A stretch of 64,000 bases of DNA from Triplophysa rosa (GCF_024868665.1 NC_079901.1:7127219-7191218); one strand, 5' to 3'. Positions 11,454 through 22,158 are shown, numbered from the stretch's first letter. A program made the numbers and translations. Notes: generated from the letters alone by a model not told the origin.

Positions 11454-12467
11454 ATGGGAAAGAAAAAGGATCTGTCTGCTGCCGAAAAGCGTCAAATAGT
11501 GCAATGTCTTGGACAAGGTATGAAAACATTAGATATTTCACGAAAACTTAAGCGAGATCATCGTACTGTGAAGAGATTTGTGGCTGATTCAGAGCACAGA
11601 AGGGTTCGTGCAGATAAAGGCAGAATGAGGAAGGTTTCTTCCAGACAAATTCATCGGATTAAGAGAGCAGCTGCAAAAATGCCATTGCAAAGCAGCAAAC
11701 AGGTATTTGAAGCTGCTGGTGCCTCGGGAGTCCCGAAAACCTCAAGGTGTAGGATCCTCCAGATGCTTGCAGTTGTGCATAAACCTACTATTCGGCCACC
11801 CCTAACCAATGCTCACAAGCAGAAACGGTTGCAGTGGGCCCACACATACATGAAGACTAATTTTCAAACAGTCTTGTTTACTGATGAGTGCCGTGCAACC
11901 CTGGATGGTCCAGATGGATGGAGTAGTGGATGGTTGGTGGATGGCCACCATGTCCCAACAAGGCTGCGACGTCAGCAAGGAGGTGGCGGAGTCATGTTTT
12001 GGGCTGGAATCATGGGGAGACAGCTGGTGGGCCCCTTTAGGGTCCCTGAAGGTGTGAAAATGAACTCTGCAAGGTATGTAGAGTTTCTGACTGAGCACTT
12101 TCTTCCATGGTACAAAAAGAAGAACCATGCCTTCCGTAGCAAAATCATCTTCATGCATGACAATGCACCATCTCATGCTGCAAAGAATACCTCTGTGTCA
12201 TTGGCTGCTATGGGCATAAAAGGAGAGAAACTCATGGTGTGGCCACCATCCTCCCCTGACCTCAACCCTATTGAGAACCTTTGGAGCATCCTCAAGCGAA
12301 AGATCTATGATGGTGGGAGGCAGTTAGCATCAAAACAGCAGCTCTGGGAGGCTATTCTGACATCCTGCAAAGAAATTCAATCAGAAACTATCCAAAAACT
12401 CACAAGTTCAATGGATGCAAGAATTGTGAAGGTGATATCAAAGAAGGGGTCCTATGTTAACATGTAA
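11454..12467 (+). CDS. DD37E Tc1-like transposase, full length
   Basis: A 337-residue transposase, the usual length for Tc1-like enzymes, catalysing cut-and-paste movement at TA sites. The N-terminal helix-turn-helix (residues about 8-42) has the Tc1-type pattern EKRQIVQCLGQGMKTLDISR. A basic linker and a second DNA-binding helix set follow (about 60-105). The RNase H-like catalytic core has D144 (in LFTDE), D236 (in FMHDNAPSH) and E274 (in SPDLNPIENLW). There are 37 residues between D236 and E274, so the triad is DD37E rather than the common DD34E. A glycine-rich RRQQGGGGVMFW stretch (about 171-182) matches the family's glycine-rich box. The frame is intact, the start is the first ATG after the left end, and the terminal repeats are perfect. 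Recent or current activity is plausible but not shown. Confidence 0.93.
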   Translation: MGKKKDLSAAEKRQIVQCLGQGMKTLDISRKLKRDHRTVKRFVADSEHRRVRADKGRMRKVSSRQIHRIKRAAAKMPLQSSKQVFEAAGASGVPKTSRCRILQMLAVVHKPTIRPPLTNAHKQKRLQWAHTYMKTNFQTVLFTDECRATLDGPDGWSSGWLVDGHHVPTRLRRQQGGGGVMFWAGIMGRQLVGPFRVPEGVKMNSARYVEFLTEHFLPWYKKKNHAFRSKIIFMHDNAPSHAAKNTSVSLAAMGIKGEKLMVWPPSSPDLNPIENLWSILKRKIYDGGRQLASKQQLWEAILTSCKEIQSETIQKLTSSMDARIVKVISKKGSYVNM

Positions 12468-12770
12468 CTTGCCCTGTTAGGATGTTTTTGATTGAAATAG
12501 CTTTTGATTTCAGTAAATATGACCTCCTAATGCTGCAAATTCAACAAATGACCATTTTCAGTTTTTTACAACCTATGAAATGTTTTCAAACTCTGTTGTG
12601 CATAATAATTTGGAACAGTGCATTTTGAGTTTTTCATTTTTTAAATAAATACTGTTGTCAGTGGGAGGTTTGTTCAATAAAATTCCAAATGTACCCTAAC
12701 TGTTGATTACTTGAAAATTATACTGACTGTCATTTGCATCGACAAATTAGGAAAACCAGAGAAAGATATC

Positions 12771-12797
12771 ATTTGCATAATAATTTGGAACGCAGTG
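12771..12797 (-). repeat. Right terminal inverted repeat of the DD37E element
   Basis: Mirror of 11228-11254, followed by TA and then the remainder of the interrupted LTR. Confidence 0.92.
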
Positions 12798-12959
12798 TAG
12801 TGATAGTTAGTCTATGTCCTGTCATTACCCCGCTTGTCTTGTTATACCCCACCGTGGGTCTTTGTTTTGTGTTTAATTGTAATAAATATCCTTTGTTGAG
12901 TTTACCCCTTCACTGCCTGCCTGCGCTTGGGTTCTTGCACGCCAGTCGTGACAGTTGGC

Positions 12960-13847
12960 GACAGGAATTGGGCGTGTCTGGCGATGCGACAAAGTTACGA
13001 ATTGTTCAATGATGTGCAACTTTCAGGAGCGACTACTGGGTGTTCACATTTTAATGAACTATAACGTTAACTGTAACTACTGTATAATTTGTACCCGATA
13101 ACTTTATGTTAATTCTAAGCTTGCGCGCTGCAGTCACCAAAATGAATCTAGATGACCTGCTGCTGATGCTTTCGTTTTCATTCCAGAATGTCTTTTCTCC
13201 AGTCTAATGACAAATGCTTTTTCACATCACTAGAATGACAAATTCTGCTTTAATGTGTCCTTACTTTTGCTTCACAATTTCGTTTAGTGCCTCCTACATG
13301 CAGAGGCCTACAAAAGTCTCATCTGTTCAGTTATTGAGTCATTGAACACTCGGATAGGCACGATTAAAAAGCATAATTAACCCCAGCGTGACCACTGAAG
13401 TTTCAAAGTCGAGGCAAAGCCATGCCATCAGATCAGTGACTTAAATGAAGTCAGAGGACATCAAGAGCTCTGTCTAACACATTCAACGTTAAATGTTTTT
13501 TTTTTAAGCTGAGAACTGAACTCTCTTTTGAAACCACACTGATATTAGCCAGGGGCTAAAGTGGTGTGTGTGTGTGTGCGTGTGTGTGTGTGTGCGTGTG
13601 TGTGTGTGCGTGTGTTCATCCTCGTGTTATTCAATAATGTCACAAAGCCTCTGGGCTCTGCTTGTTGGTAATAAACCAGCTCGACCTGAGATCATGTCTT
13701 TGAGAGACAAAACAGAACCATTTAATGAAGCTTTAATATGAGTCAGTTTTAATAAATAGACTTGTAGTTTCTCCTTCATTTTTTACACACAGTTAAATGC
13801 TTAGATATGTTTTCCTGTTAAATCTTTTCTCTGATTTTCACGTTATG
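12960..13847. other. No gene; contains TG microsatellite
   Basis: 12954 onward continues the host sequence that precedes the LTR element. 13108-13135 resembles 925-950. A TG/GCG microsatellite occupies about 13562-13614. No coding signal. Confidence 0.5.
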
Positions 13848-13849
13848 TA

Positions 13850-14150
13850 CACTGTAAAAACAATCTGTCGAAATTGCAGTATTACAGGCAGCAGTTTGCC
13901 AGTAACTTACTGTAGATTTACATTTATGTAATTTACTGGCAACAGTTTGTTCAAAGATAAATGAACATTAAACATTAACAAGTCTTTATCTTTACAGATA
14001 AAAACTGCCTCATGCAAAGCATTCTGGGAATCAAAATCAGAAGGAAAAAAACAGAAAAAGCTTGATGAGGATTTCTGGTTCCAGAATGCTCTGCATGAGG
14101 CTGATATTTTGTGTTTTTTTTTTCTGGAAAGATAAAGACGTTTTACAGTG
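13850..14150. mobile_element. TA-flanked foldback MITE
   Basis: CACTGTAAAAAC and CGTTTTACAGTG are near-perfect inverted ends, flanked by TA (13848-13849 and 14151-14152). The interior folds back: TGCCTCATGCAAAGCATTCTGG pairs approximately with CCAGAATGCTCTGCATGAGG. It is non-coding and about 300 bp. A Tc1/mariner derivative is the likeliest class. Confidence 0.7.
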
Positions 14151-14152
14151 TA

Positions 14153-15014
14153 GGTCACATAAGTCTCAAGTAACTTGACAATGAACCACAAAATGAGATA
14201 TATTGCACATGAATGCGGCAATGTCCTTCTCAAATCACAAGCTTTAATCGGGCTGACAGGTTTTTAATACATGTTCTGTAATTATAAAATAATATTTTAC
14301 AGCATCACTACTCTTGTAATTCACAAAATGTCTAAAAACCATATCCATATGCAGAATATCCATATGCAGAGTGATTAAGTCACGGCTGGCTGTCAGGCAT
14401 GAGATGATGTGTGTTTGTGGAGTATTGAAGGGTCCCTCACAGTCTGTAATAAATTTCTCAACAGACTCAGAAAGAATGTAGGTAAAGACACTTCATCAGG
14501 ACAGATGATTGGTGTCGGAGCAGCGGATTGCCACTCCAGCCCCAGGAAACAAAGTCCTGGAAGATTCTCAGATCGAACACAGAAAAAAGAAAAAATGCTG
14601 TCTTCCCTCATATAAGATGAACAGTGTCGCAAACTTAAGATGAGAACTGTCACAGTAAACCTATAATTGAAAACACCTACAATATCAAATTTAAAAACAT
14701 CTGAATTGTGTTGTGACAGACGTTTTGGATTAATTTATTCGCCTTGTCACCTTTACGAAAGTGGATACTGTCTTAATTGAATGTAAACTTTTTTAACATT
14801 TTAAGCCTTTTTGGGCTCACTGAAAGATGATGTTTGCATAAAAGCTCAATAAAAGTTCACACTGTCAAAATGCATAGAACTTTTTATATTTTCAATGTTT
14901 AAAAGGCATATTATTATTTGTTTTATGTTTGTATAAATACTGTACAGTACACACAAGCATGCAGGTGGTCACAGTTTGGAAAATACAGAAGCACATTATT
15001 AAAGTAATATTTAC
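14153..15014. other. No gene recognised
   Basis: Short ORFs at 14393-14653 on both strands show no domain. Otherwise AT-rich. Confidence 0.5.
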
Positions 15015-15015
15015 T

Positions 15016-15160
15016 GTACATTTACGCATTTGGCAGATACTTTTATCCAAAGCAACTTATACATTGCATTATACTATATATTTGTATGTGCAATCCCTGG
15101 GATCAAACCCATGACCTTGGCGTTGCTAGTGCCATGCTCTAGCCACAGAGCTAGAAAAGC
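15016..15160 (-). repeat. tRNA-derived SINE with LINE-like tail (V-SINE type)
   Basis: Read on the minus strand: a tRNA-like head with an A-box region (GCTCTGTGGCTAGAGCATGG) and a B box (GGGTTTGATCC), then the 3' tail GCTTTGGATAAAAGTATCTG and CCAAATGCGTAAATG. This tail is shared between V-SINEs and L2-type LINEs, whose reverse transcriptase moves them. The copy is mutated. Confidence 0.75.
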
Positions 15161-16857
15161 TCAAATTAAAAAAGTAATTAAAAAACTTTGAAAGTTAATT
15201 GAGCTACTGTATAAAATAAATATTTATTTTTGGTCCCCAAGAGTTCAAATGTGGGTCATCTGTGTAACGTCGCCCTGGTGGTAGGGGATGATATAAATAT
15301 AGCAGTTAAATAGTGTAAATTCACACTAAAGCAAACAAGAAAGAGAGAGGGTGATGCGTCACAGTATTGAAAAACACAAAAGCCTTTCCATGGTGCTTAT
15401 TGGGATAAATTGAGATTGAGGTGGCAGCGTTTTGGATCTATTGACCGCGGACCCATGCAGTCCAGGAAACAAGATAATCTGTTTATGGATCTGACCCCTG
15501 TGCCGCAGTCTGCCAGACCAGCAGGTCTACAGTTACCCAGGTATTGGATCACATAAGCCCCTCCTACTTCCGGCACAGGTCTGAGGAAACAGACACAAAT
15601 CTATTAGCTGTACTGTATGGGTGAATACTGTCAAATCTTTTAGCCCTGCGGCGTTACATGCTTTTTATACAATGTCACACATCAATGTTTAGTAGACACA
15701 CAAGGACACACATCACCTGATTCAAATCATCAGTTTGATTGTAGACGGATCCGTGAATTGAACCAAGTCTGTGTGATTTAAAAAAAGATATATAAATGTG
15801 CAATGCTGTGAGAACCAAGATTACGAAACAATTCCTTTAGAATAAAGTCAACATGCCTCTAACTTTTCCTTGCAGTGTTCTTTGCTTTTCACTGTCTCTA
15901 ATGTTTCTAATGTATTAATGAGACTCATTACAACAAAACATTTCATCACTGCATATGATTAATGCATGTTGTGCAGAACTAGGATGTTCTATAAAACGTT
16001 ACCCAATGAACGGTGTTCAGTGCCAATTGGAACATTTTCAAGAATTTACAAAGTGCAAAGTGAATTTCGATATCCCAGTTCATATTTTTTGCCATAAGCA
16101 AAGTCGGCAAGAGCTTGTTAGCTGACGCGGTTTAGTATTTTGAAAGTTTTTATTTAGAATTTTTATAAATATCAGAATTTATGAATTACCTCCTATGATC
16201 TTAAAGTAATGATGCTCCAGTGAAATACGTCAAAGTTGATGAGCAGTCGAATTTACAGTAAAAGAAATACAAGTAAAAGTCTTGCAGGTTATTAGAGCGG
16301 TCAGCATGCTTGCTCAGATGTGTTTTAATGAATGTGGTAAAAAGCCATTCTATCTATTTCACATTCAATTCAGCAACCGTTTAAGGCTCACTCCTCTGCG
16401 CCTGAACAAATGAGGTTCCTTCGACTACATTACATTCATTTAATTAATTCCATATGTCAAATTAAACTGCTGTTTTTGTGACTAGCTTGCATCGAGTCTG
16501 TTTAGAGAATTACTGAACCCTCTGCTACTTCAGACTACTTACCCAAACAGCAAACAGTGACTAAATATATCTTAACTTGATTTTTTTTCGTATTTAAAGG
16601 CATGGAGATGCATTTGAAACGCATCTCTGCAGTAATGTAACATATTCCTGAGGGAAACAGAAAAATATGCGGCACAGCCTACCACCATACTGTAATTACT
16701 GTATCTAAGGCATGCAAAATATATGCGGTGCATAGTGTGCAAGTTTTCTTTATGCATGAAAACCCTGGACGGCCTATATTTACCCAATCGTGAAGTATGC
16801 AGAACAGTGCAGAAGGGAATATCCCACAATGCAAGGGGCTTGATATAACTTATATTA
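15161..16857. other. No gene; possible regulatory patch 15360-15560
   Basis: 15360-15560 is GC-richer and non-repetitive, with AGATAATCTG-type GATA-like and CTTATTGGGATAAATTGAG words. It could be conserved non-coding DNA. The rest is AT-rich with no element ends. Confidence 0.35.
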
Positions 16858-17075
16858 AGTAAAATCAAATAAAATAAAATCAAATAAAATCAAATAAAAT
16901 AGAATAGAATAGAATAGAATGTGGGACAGGTAACATTATTCATGATTATTATTTAATATGATAAGAATTATTATTATTGTATTGTTATTAACTATATATA
17001 TATATATATATAGTATATATATATATATACTGTATATTAATAATAATAAATATATAATATGTTATTATTATTATT
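16858..17075. repeat. AAATAAAATC / AGAATAGAAT and AT microsatellites
   Basis: Tandem AATCAAATAA and AGAAT units (about 16860-16920) are followed by ATTATT and a (TA)n run near 16991-17040. Confidence 0.8.
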
Positions 17076-17865
17076 ACTAGTATAAATGTTTGTTCATAAC
17101 TTACCTGACCATTGGTTATAACAGCCAAGAACTTCTTAAAAGTAATAACAGCATTTTATTTAGGCTAATGTACATTTCATGTCATAAAAGGAGAGAGAGA
17201 GAGAGCAAAAAAGAGACAGCTACATTCTAGTGGCATTTTTTTTTATTCTCCACAGACAAGCCTAGAAAGCCTTAAAGGTGGAGAACTTGTTTATTTTTAG
17301 AGCTTGTGTCTGTGGACTGACAGGATCAGAGCTCGGACAGCCTGCCGCCTCAGCTGTGTAAACAGCGGTGGCTGCACGCTCCAGCGTCCCCTGTCTAAAC
17401 GCATATGTCACCTGCATGAAGCACTGCACACAGGAGTTTCATGAGGAGGGACACTGTGTGTGCAGGTGAACCAGAGCTAACTGGCTTTTTTAGATATATG
17501 TGTGAAGCCAATACTGTATATGAGCTTGACTGCTGTGGGAGCAGATGAAATTGATTATGGGTAAAGCTGACAAGAAAGTGCTATAAATGTGAGTATAGTT
17601 GTGGGTTATTGTTTTCTTTCACCTTGCCAATATCCATTATCTGGGGATTGATTTATTTTAATTTCTTCCACTATCCTCTCCAAAGTCATGAAGGGAATAA
17701 TATTTTTGGTAAATAGATTTGCCAACGTTTTGTTTTATCTCTACCAAGAAAGAAATAAGCAGAAAGTTTTGAATCATTTCAGATCCAGTCAACTTTCGAA
17801 CTATAATGAAATAATTCACCCAAAAAATTGCCAGATGGTGCATGTTTTGAAGACAAATATGATGC
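17076..17865. other. No gene; possible regulatory patch 17285-17480
   Basis: 17285-17480 is GC-richer and repeat-free within AT-rich surroundings. Nothing is identifiable by family. A short GA run lies near 17191-17204. Confidence 0.35.
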
Positions 17866-18745
17866 TGATATCATGTATCATATCATACCATATCATCTAT
17901 CATAGAAAATATATAATCTCATATATCATATAAAATATATCATATCATATATCATAAAATGTCATGTCATATCATATCATATAAAATATATCATGTCATA
18001 TATCATATAAAATATATCATATCATATATCATAATATATCATAAATCATCATATATCATGTCATATCATGGCATGTCATGTATCATATCATATAACATCA
18101 AATACATCATATCATATAAAATATATCATATCATATATCATAAATCATCATATATCATGTCATATCATGTCATGTGTCATGTCCCGTATCATACCGTATC
18201 GTATCGTATAAAATATATCATATCATATAAAATATATCATATATCATAATATATCATAATCTATCATAAATCATCATATATCATGGCATATCATGTCATG
18301 TCATGTATCATATCATCTGTCATATAAAATATATTATGTCATATATCATATAAAATATATCATATCATATATCAATCATATATCATATCATATATCATAA
18401 ATCATCATATATCATGTCATGTCATGTATCATATCATATAAAATATATCATATCATATATCATAATATATCGTAAATGATCATATATCATGTCATGTCAT
18501 ATCATATCATATATCATATAAAATATATCATATCATAATATATCATCTCATGTCATATATCATATCATATATCATAAGTCATGTCATGTCATGTCATGTA
18601 TCATATCATATCATATCATAAATCATCATATATAATGTCATATCATATCATGTCATGTATCATATCATATATCATATCATATATCATATGTCATGTCATG
18701 TCATGTCATGTATCATATCATATGATATATCATATCATATATCGA
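17866..18745. repeat. TCATA/TCATG satellite-like array
   Basis: About 880 bp made almost wholly of 5-base TCATA and TCATG words with ATAAAATA interruptions, giving irregular higher-order units of 30-60 bp. ORFs across it (YHIISY-type) are artefacts. Strand asymmetry is strong: TCATR on plus, YATGA on minus. Length is likely to vary among individuals. Confidence 0.92.
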
Positions 18746-18984
18746 CACACGTGTTTTTTGTCATATCATTTTTTTAAATGTCCTACTTCCTTTCTAATCG
18801 GCATACAGGTTTAAAGCTTTTGTTTAACTATTACTTTGAACTCTGCATATCTGTGGCCGAGGAACAATGCTTTCTTCATTTCATCCTTTAGTCTGTAGAC
18901 AGACTCACCTCAGACACCTGAACACTGAGCTCCATATGGAAAGACAGTCCCACCCTTTGGCTAATGTACTGACTCCTCTGTCTC
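18746..18984. other. No gene recognised
   Basis: Transitional unique-looking sequence after the satellite. Confidence 0.4.
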
Positions 18985-19155
18985 TTTTCATCAGCTAGTT
19001 GGAGCTGATGAGTGCGAACACATTTGGCAGAACTATCTCATCAGGGGAAGAGCAAAGGCTGCTGGGAAGGTTAATTGGCAAAGGGAAATAATTGGCCATT
19101 GGGTTCAATTTGTCTGATAAAAGCAATTGGTAGGTAATCTTCATTATTTCAGGCT
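18985..19155. promoter_or_regulatory. Candidate enhancer with homeodomain-like words
   Basis: Repeat-free stretch holding GGTTAATTGGC, ATAATTGGCCATTG, CTGATAAAAG and CAATTGG within about 100 bases. This density of TAATT/CAATT core sites is typical of vertebrate developmental enhancers. There is no coding frame. Function is inferred. Confidence 0.35.
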
Positions 19156-20204
19156 TTTCTGGTGTTTATGCCATTTAAACGTTGAAGATTCATGGCCTTT
19201 AGGAAGCTGTGCAGTTCAAATGCAGTTTGACACAGTCACCACACATCTACAGTAATTCAATCTGGAATGGTGCACAGATCTGATCATAACTATAAATTAT
19301 GCTATATCAATAAATAACAAAGTGTACATTTAGTTATGGTTGTCAGTCAATTAAAATATATTACTTTGAATTAATAATAATGAACAAATGAATTGCATTA
19401 TATGCTGATTAATTAATCACACATATAAAGGCTTGAAATGAAGATAATAGAAATGGCAAATGAGAGCATTACAGAATGAAAATTGTTTATTCTCTCTTTA
19501 GAAATGTGAATTAAATATATCAGAAGAATACATTACAGTAATCTTTTAATAATTGTTCACAATTTTGAATAAAAACTGGATGATGTTCAGTCAGAAAAGA
19601 TGTTGATTTAGCATGTTTTGTGATGTACCCCTGCCACAAAGAAGAAATTACTAATGCTATAAGATTTCAAATAAAAATAAAAATCTTATAATGATGGTGT
19701 AGAGTAAAACCCTAAAGGAACATTATTCAAATATAAAAATTCCTGTGAGACTGTGTTGTCTAACGCACGCATCACAATAGTTCAACTGTATGTGTGTGCG
19801 TGCGTGTGTGTTTTATCTTAACAAATCTGTATTTAGTAATGTGAGCCTCCAGACAAGCCCTCCAGGGTTGATTCACCTTCATCTTTGATGTATACTTGGA
19901 TGTTAATCAGAGACACCCATCACATCAACAGACTCCCTCGCTCTGCATGTCTAATGAATGCTTGCTATAATTCAGATCAGAGGTAAATTAAGGTTCAGAA
20001 TCTTACCACATACTCAGACGTTTAGCTTTCACTGTGAGCTAGAATTAAGTAAAACAGGACAGAAAGCTAATGAGTCTAAGAAAAGCAAGCCAACAGTCGT
20101 GAATCTGTGTGGTGCCAATACACAACATGGTTGATTTTCGGGGTTTTTATTTGGTGAAATGACCACTTGGAATGATGAAGATCTTTATAATTGTAAAAAG
20201 TAAT
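19156..20204. other. No gene recognised
   Basis: AT-rich with a short TG/CG run near 19790-19810. No element ends found. Confidence 0.5.
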
Positions 20205-20408
20205 TTAAAGGGGTCATATGGCGAGAACACGTGATATTCTGTGTCTTTGGTGTGTTATAAGTTGCCCGTGCATGTATTAGACACATAAAATTGCAAAAAT
20301 GAAAGTGTCGGAACAAAAGATGCATTCTATCTAAAAGCGAATGCTCACCCAGACCTGCCTGAAAGGCCTCGTGTAACCACCCCCCCACAAATCTACGTCA
20401 GTTCGTGG

Positions 20409-20977
20409 TAGAGCTGAAGATCTTTGCCCGAACCCGACGGACCCGACGTGACCCGATGGTTTCGGTCGGGTTCGGGCTTAATTTCTATCATTTTGGCCAG
20501 GCTTGCACAGTAAATGAGCGGTCATGTGATGCGTTCCAATTTGCACGAGAAAGATGCGAAAATGGATGCTGAGGAGGTGAAACGGAGGCTTGCCTCTGGC
20601 GATTACGTTTTGGTTGCACCAGCAACTAAAGCAAAGTCTGAGGTGAGGAAAAGTTTTGACCATGTGCATAATGAGAATAATGAGCCAGTGGGATATGTGA
20701 GATGTTACAGAGGACTTATTTTATTTCTTTGTTCCAACTTCCAAGTGGCCTATAGCCTACGTTAGTCATTAATAAATTATGTTAAAACATGTATAAATGA
20801 CGCATTCTTGACAAAAGCTGTGTGCGTGAGCACATTTGAATAGCCTGTATGTCGGGCTGTAAACGGGTTCGGGCTTTTAAAAAGCTGTCACTCAAAATGT
20901 ACTTGTCGGGCTCGGGCCGAATTCTGTCGGGCTCGAACCCTGTCGGGTCTAACTTTTAAGGCCCGATTACAGCTCTA
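20409..20977. mobile_element. hAT-type deletion derivative with CCCGA words
   Basis: Starts TAGAGCTGAAGATC and ends GATTACAGCTCTA. The 8-bp flanks are GTTCGTGG and GTTCATGG (one mismatch). CCCGA and TCGGG recur near both ends. The interior keeps the first exon of a transposase (next entry). Confidence 0.85.
20562..20700 (+). pseudogene. hAT transposase first exon with BED-finger start
   Basis: The frame starting at ATG 20562 reads MDAEEVKRRLASGDY, then SEVRKSFDHVHNENNEPVGYV and RC. This is the layout of the N-terminus of hAT transposases, where a BED zinc finger begins with an aromatic W/F, DHV, then GYVxC. Only the first cysteine region remains. After it a GTGAGA donor-like site occurs and the frame runs on without a second CxxC or a histidine pair. 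The rest of the transposase is missing, so the element is non-autonomous. Identification is by motif order. Confidence 0.55.
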
Positions 20978-21414
20978 GTTCATGGTATGAGTTGACCAAG
21001 ACCGCCCAAATGTATACGCAAGTCAGTACAATTGCTTTGGAACCTGATGTTATAAATAGAGGCGTTACATTTCCATCACACACTTGCAGTATTCGACCAA
21101 TCACTACACACTGGTTAACTGGCCAATCATAGCACACCTCGCTTTTCAGAGCGATGAGCTTTGTTAAAAATCTGCGCGTTTCAGAGAGGCGGGGCAAAGA
21201 GGAGATACAAACATGCACGGTATGTGGAAAATACAGCGTTTTTGAACCTTAAATCGTGTATACACATTGCATTACATCTAAAACAAACCATAATATTCAT
21301 TTTAGCTGCATCATGTGACTCCTTTAAGTAATACAAAAGGTACCATTATCTAACTAAGGGATTTTTATTCAGGTTTTTTTGCCATCCACCACTGTAAGAA
21401 AATGAAGAGATTAA

Positions 21415-22154
21415 AGGGGTGATTTAACGGTGTTTCATGCATTCTTTACAATGTTAAACGTGCTGGCTTCTCATGCTTAACATGGTCAACTTGTCAAAAA
21501 ACGAGTTGGACATATTACGTAGTATTTCTGTGCTCGACACACTCCCCCAAGGTTCGTATAGATTTTGGAAAGTTTTTTTTAACATGAAAAACCGTTATGT
21601 AACAACTTTTCTTTGTCCCTTATTGGGCAATTCTCCCGGAAATGCACACCCACAGCAAGGCGAAAGAAATAGCCCGTCCACGCGTCAACTGACGAGCAAT
21701 AGGAAGACCTGCTTCCCATCAAGATTGGCTGTGCTGCGTCAAGATTGGCTGTGCTGTGGGCCTGCAGCTTGTTACTCTTGCGATAGTGAGCGGTGTGTGT
21801 TTGTTTGTTCACGGCATTTCAGTGATGGATGGATATAACACTGAATTTGGAGATCATTTGAAACTGATAGATGGAGCGGTCCCAGCACTAAAAGATGCCG
21901 GACATGAAACGTACGCGGTTAGTCAAACGGAGTCATTTGTCTGTGTTTTGTTGGCAATGGGTGCACACATGCTTTAGTTCCGCCCTCCCCCCCACACGCG
22001 TCATATGCTTTTGGAAATAATCGTAAACCTGTATCTGTCTTTTAGAAATGTGATCAAACTAAAGACTCTACGTTTACTTGAAGGGTACGATGCTATTCTG
22101 TAAGTACTCAAGATTAACATGAGATATGGAGAAACTGTCTGAGTTATGGCCACT
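21415..22154. mobile_element. Probable TTAA-flanked element
   Basis: TTAA at 21411-21414 and 22155-22158 bound 740 bp starting AGGGGTGATTT and ending GGCCACT. The inverted match of the ends is weak. An internal direct repeat of CAAGATTGGCTGTGCTG occurs twice near 21720-21757. The ORF at 21756-21977 has no recognised domain. Confidence 0.45.
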
Positions 22155-22158
22155 TTAA

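Larger units (their letters stand above)
11228..12797 (+). mobile_element. Intact Tc1-type DD37E transposon
   Basis: Perfect 27-bp terminal inverted repeats (11228-11254 and 12771-12797, starting CACTGCGTTCCAAATTATTA) are flanked by TA on both sides (11226-11227 and 12798-12799). A second, imperfect pair of end-like motifs lies inside: GTTCCACATTATTAAGCA near 11417 and GCATAATAATTTGGAACAG near 12600. This resembles the IR/DR arrangement of some Tc1 elements. The interior carries one uninterrupted transposase gene. The matching empty site survives in the 5' LTR at about 9197-9207, proving this is an insertion. All visible parts needed for transposition are present. Confidence 0.93.
8804..12953 (+). 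mobile_element. Non-autonomous gag-only LTR retrotransposon
   Basis: Two 550-bp LTRs (8804-9353; 10832-11227 plus 12800-12953) bracket a 1.48-kb interior with one gag-like frame and no protease, reverse transcriptase or integrase. GTTGGC flanks both sides (8798-8803 and 12954-12959). If the shared outer C and G are counted as LTR, the ends read CTGTCA...TGACAG and the duplication is TTGG (4 bp). A strong polypurine tract precedes the 3' LTR. I count about six differences between the LTRs, roughly 99% identity, so the insertion is young. Replication must depend on enzymes supplied by another element. The 3' LTR was later split by a DD37E Tc1-type transposon. Confidence 0.88.
10832..12953 (+). 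repeat. 3' LTR of the gag-only element, split by a transposon
   Basis: Consists of 10832-11227 and 12800-12953. Removing the inserted transposon and one TA restores 550 bp, the same length as the 5' LTR. The differences from the 5' LTR that I see are two 1-base indels and about four substitutions. Confidence 0.88.
20209..21323. mobile_element. TTAA-flanked MITE, copy 1, with nested hAT
   Basis: Ends AGGGGTCATATGG and CATGTGACTCCT are inverted and flanked by TTAA (20205-20208 and 21324-21327), as in piggyBac-type insertions. Two relatives exist in the window: an inverted copy at 43092-50310 and a left-truncated one at 54720-55014. Their shared body contains GGTTAACTGGCCAATCATAG and GAGAGGCGGGGCAAAGAGGAG. 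No transposase is seen. A hAT interrupts it at 20409-20977. Confidence 0.82.

Noticed and set aside
11802..12176. Antisense ORFs inside the DD37E transposase
   Set aside because: Shadows of the real gene, without domains.
15016..15160. Functional tRNA gene on the minus strand
   Set aside because: The tRNA-like head is fused to a LINE-type tail and is mutated, so it is a SINE. The same applies to 1640-1765, 43587-50277 and 58236-58383.
17866..18745. CRISPR-like array of short repeats
   Set aside because: There are no constant repeat and unique spacer units. It is a degenerate pentamer satellite in a vertebrate genome.
17959..18814. Tyr/Ile/Ser-rich small proteins
   Set aside because: Pure translations of the TCATA satellite.
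21756..21977. Signal-peptide-like ORF reading MGLQLVTLAIVSGVCLFVHG
   Set aside because: It lies inside a probable TTAA element and has no recognised domain or splice partner. Considered chance.
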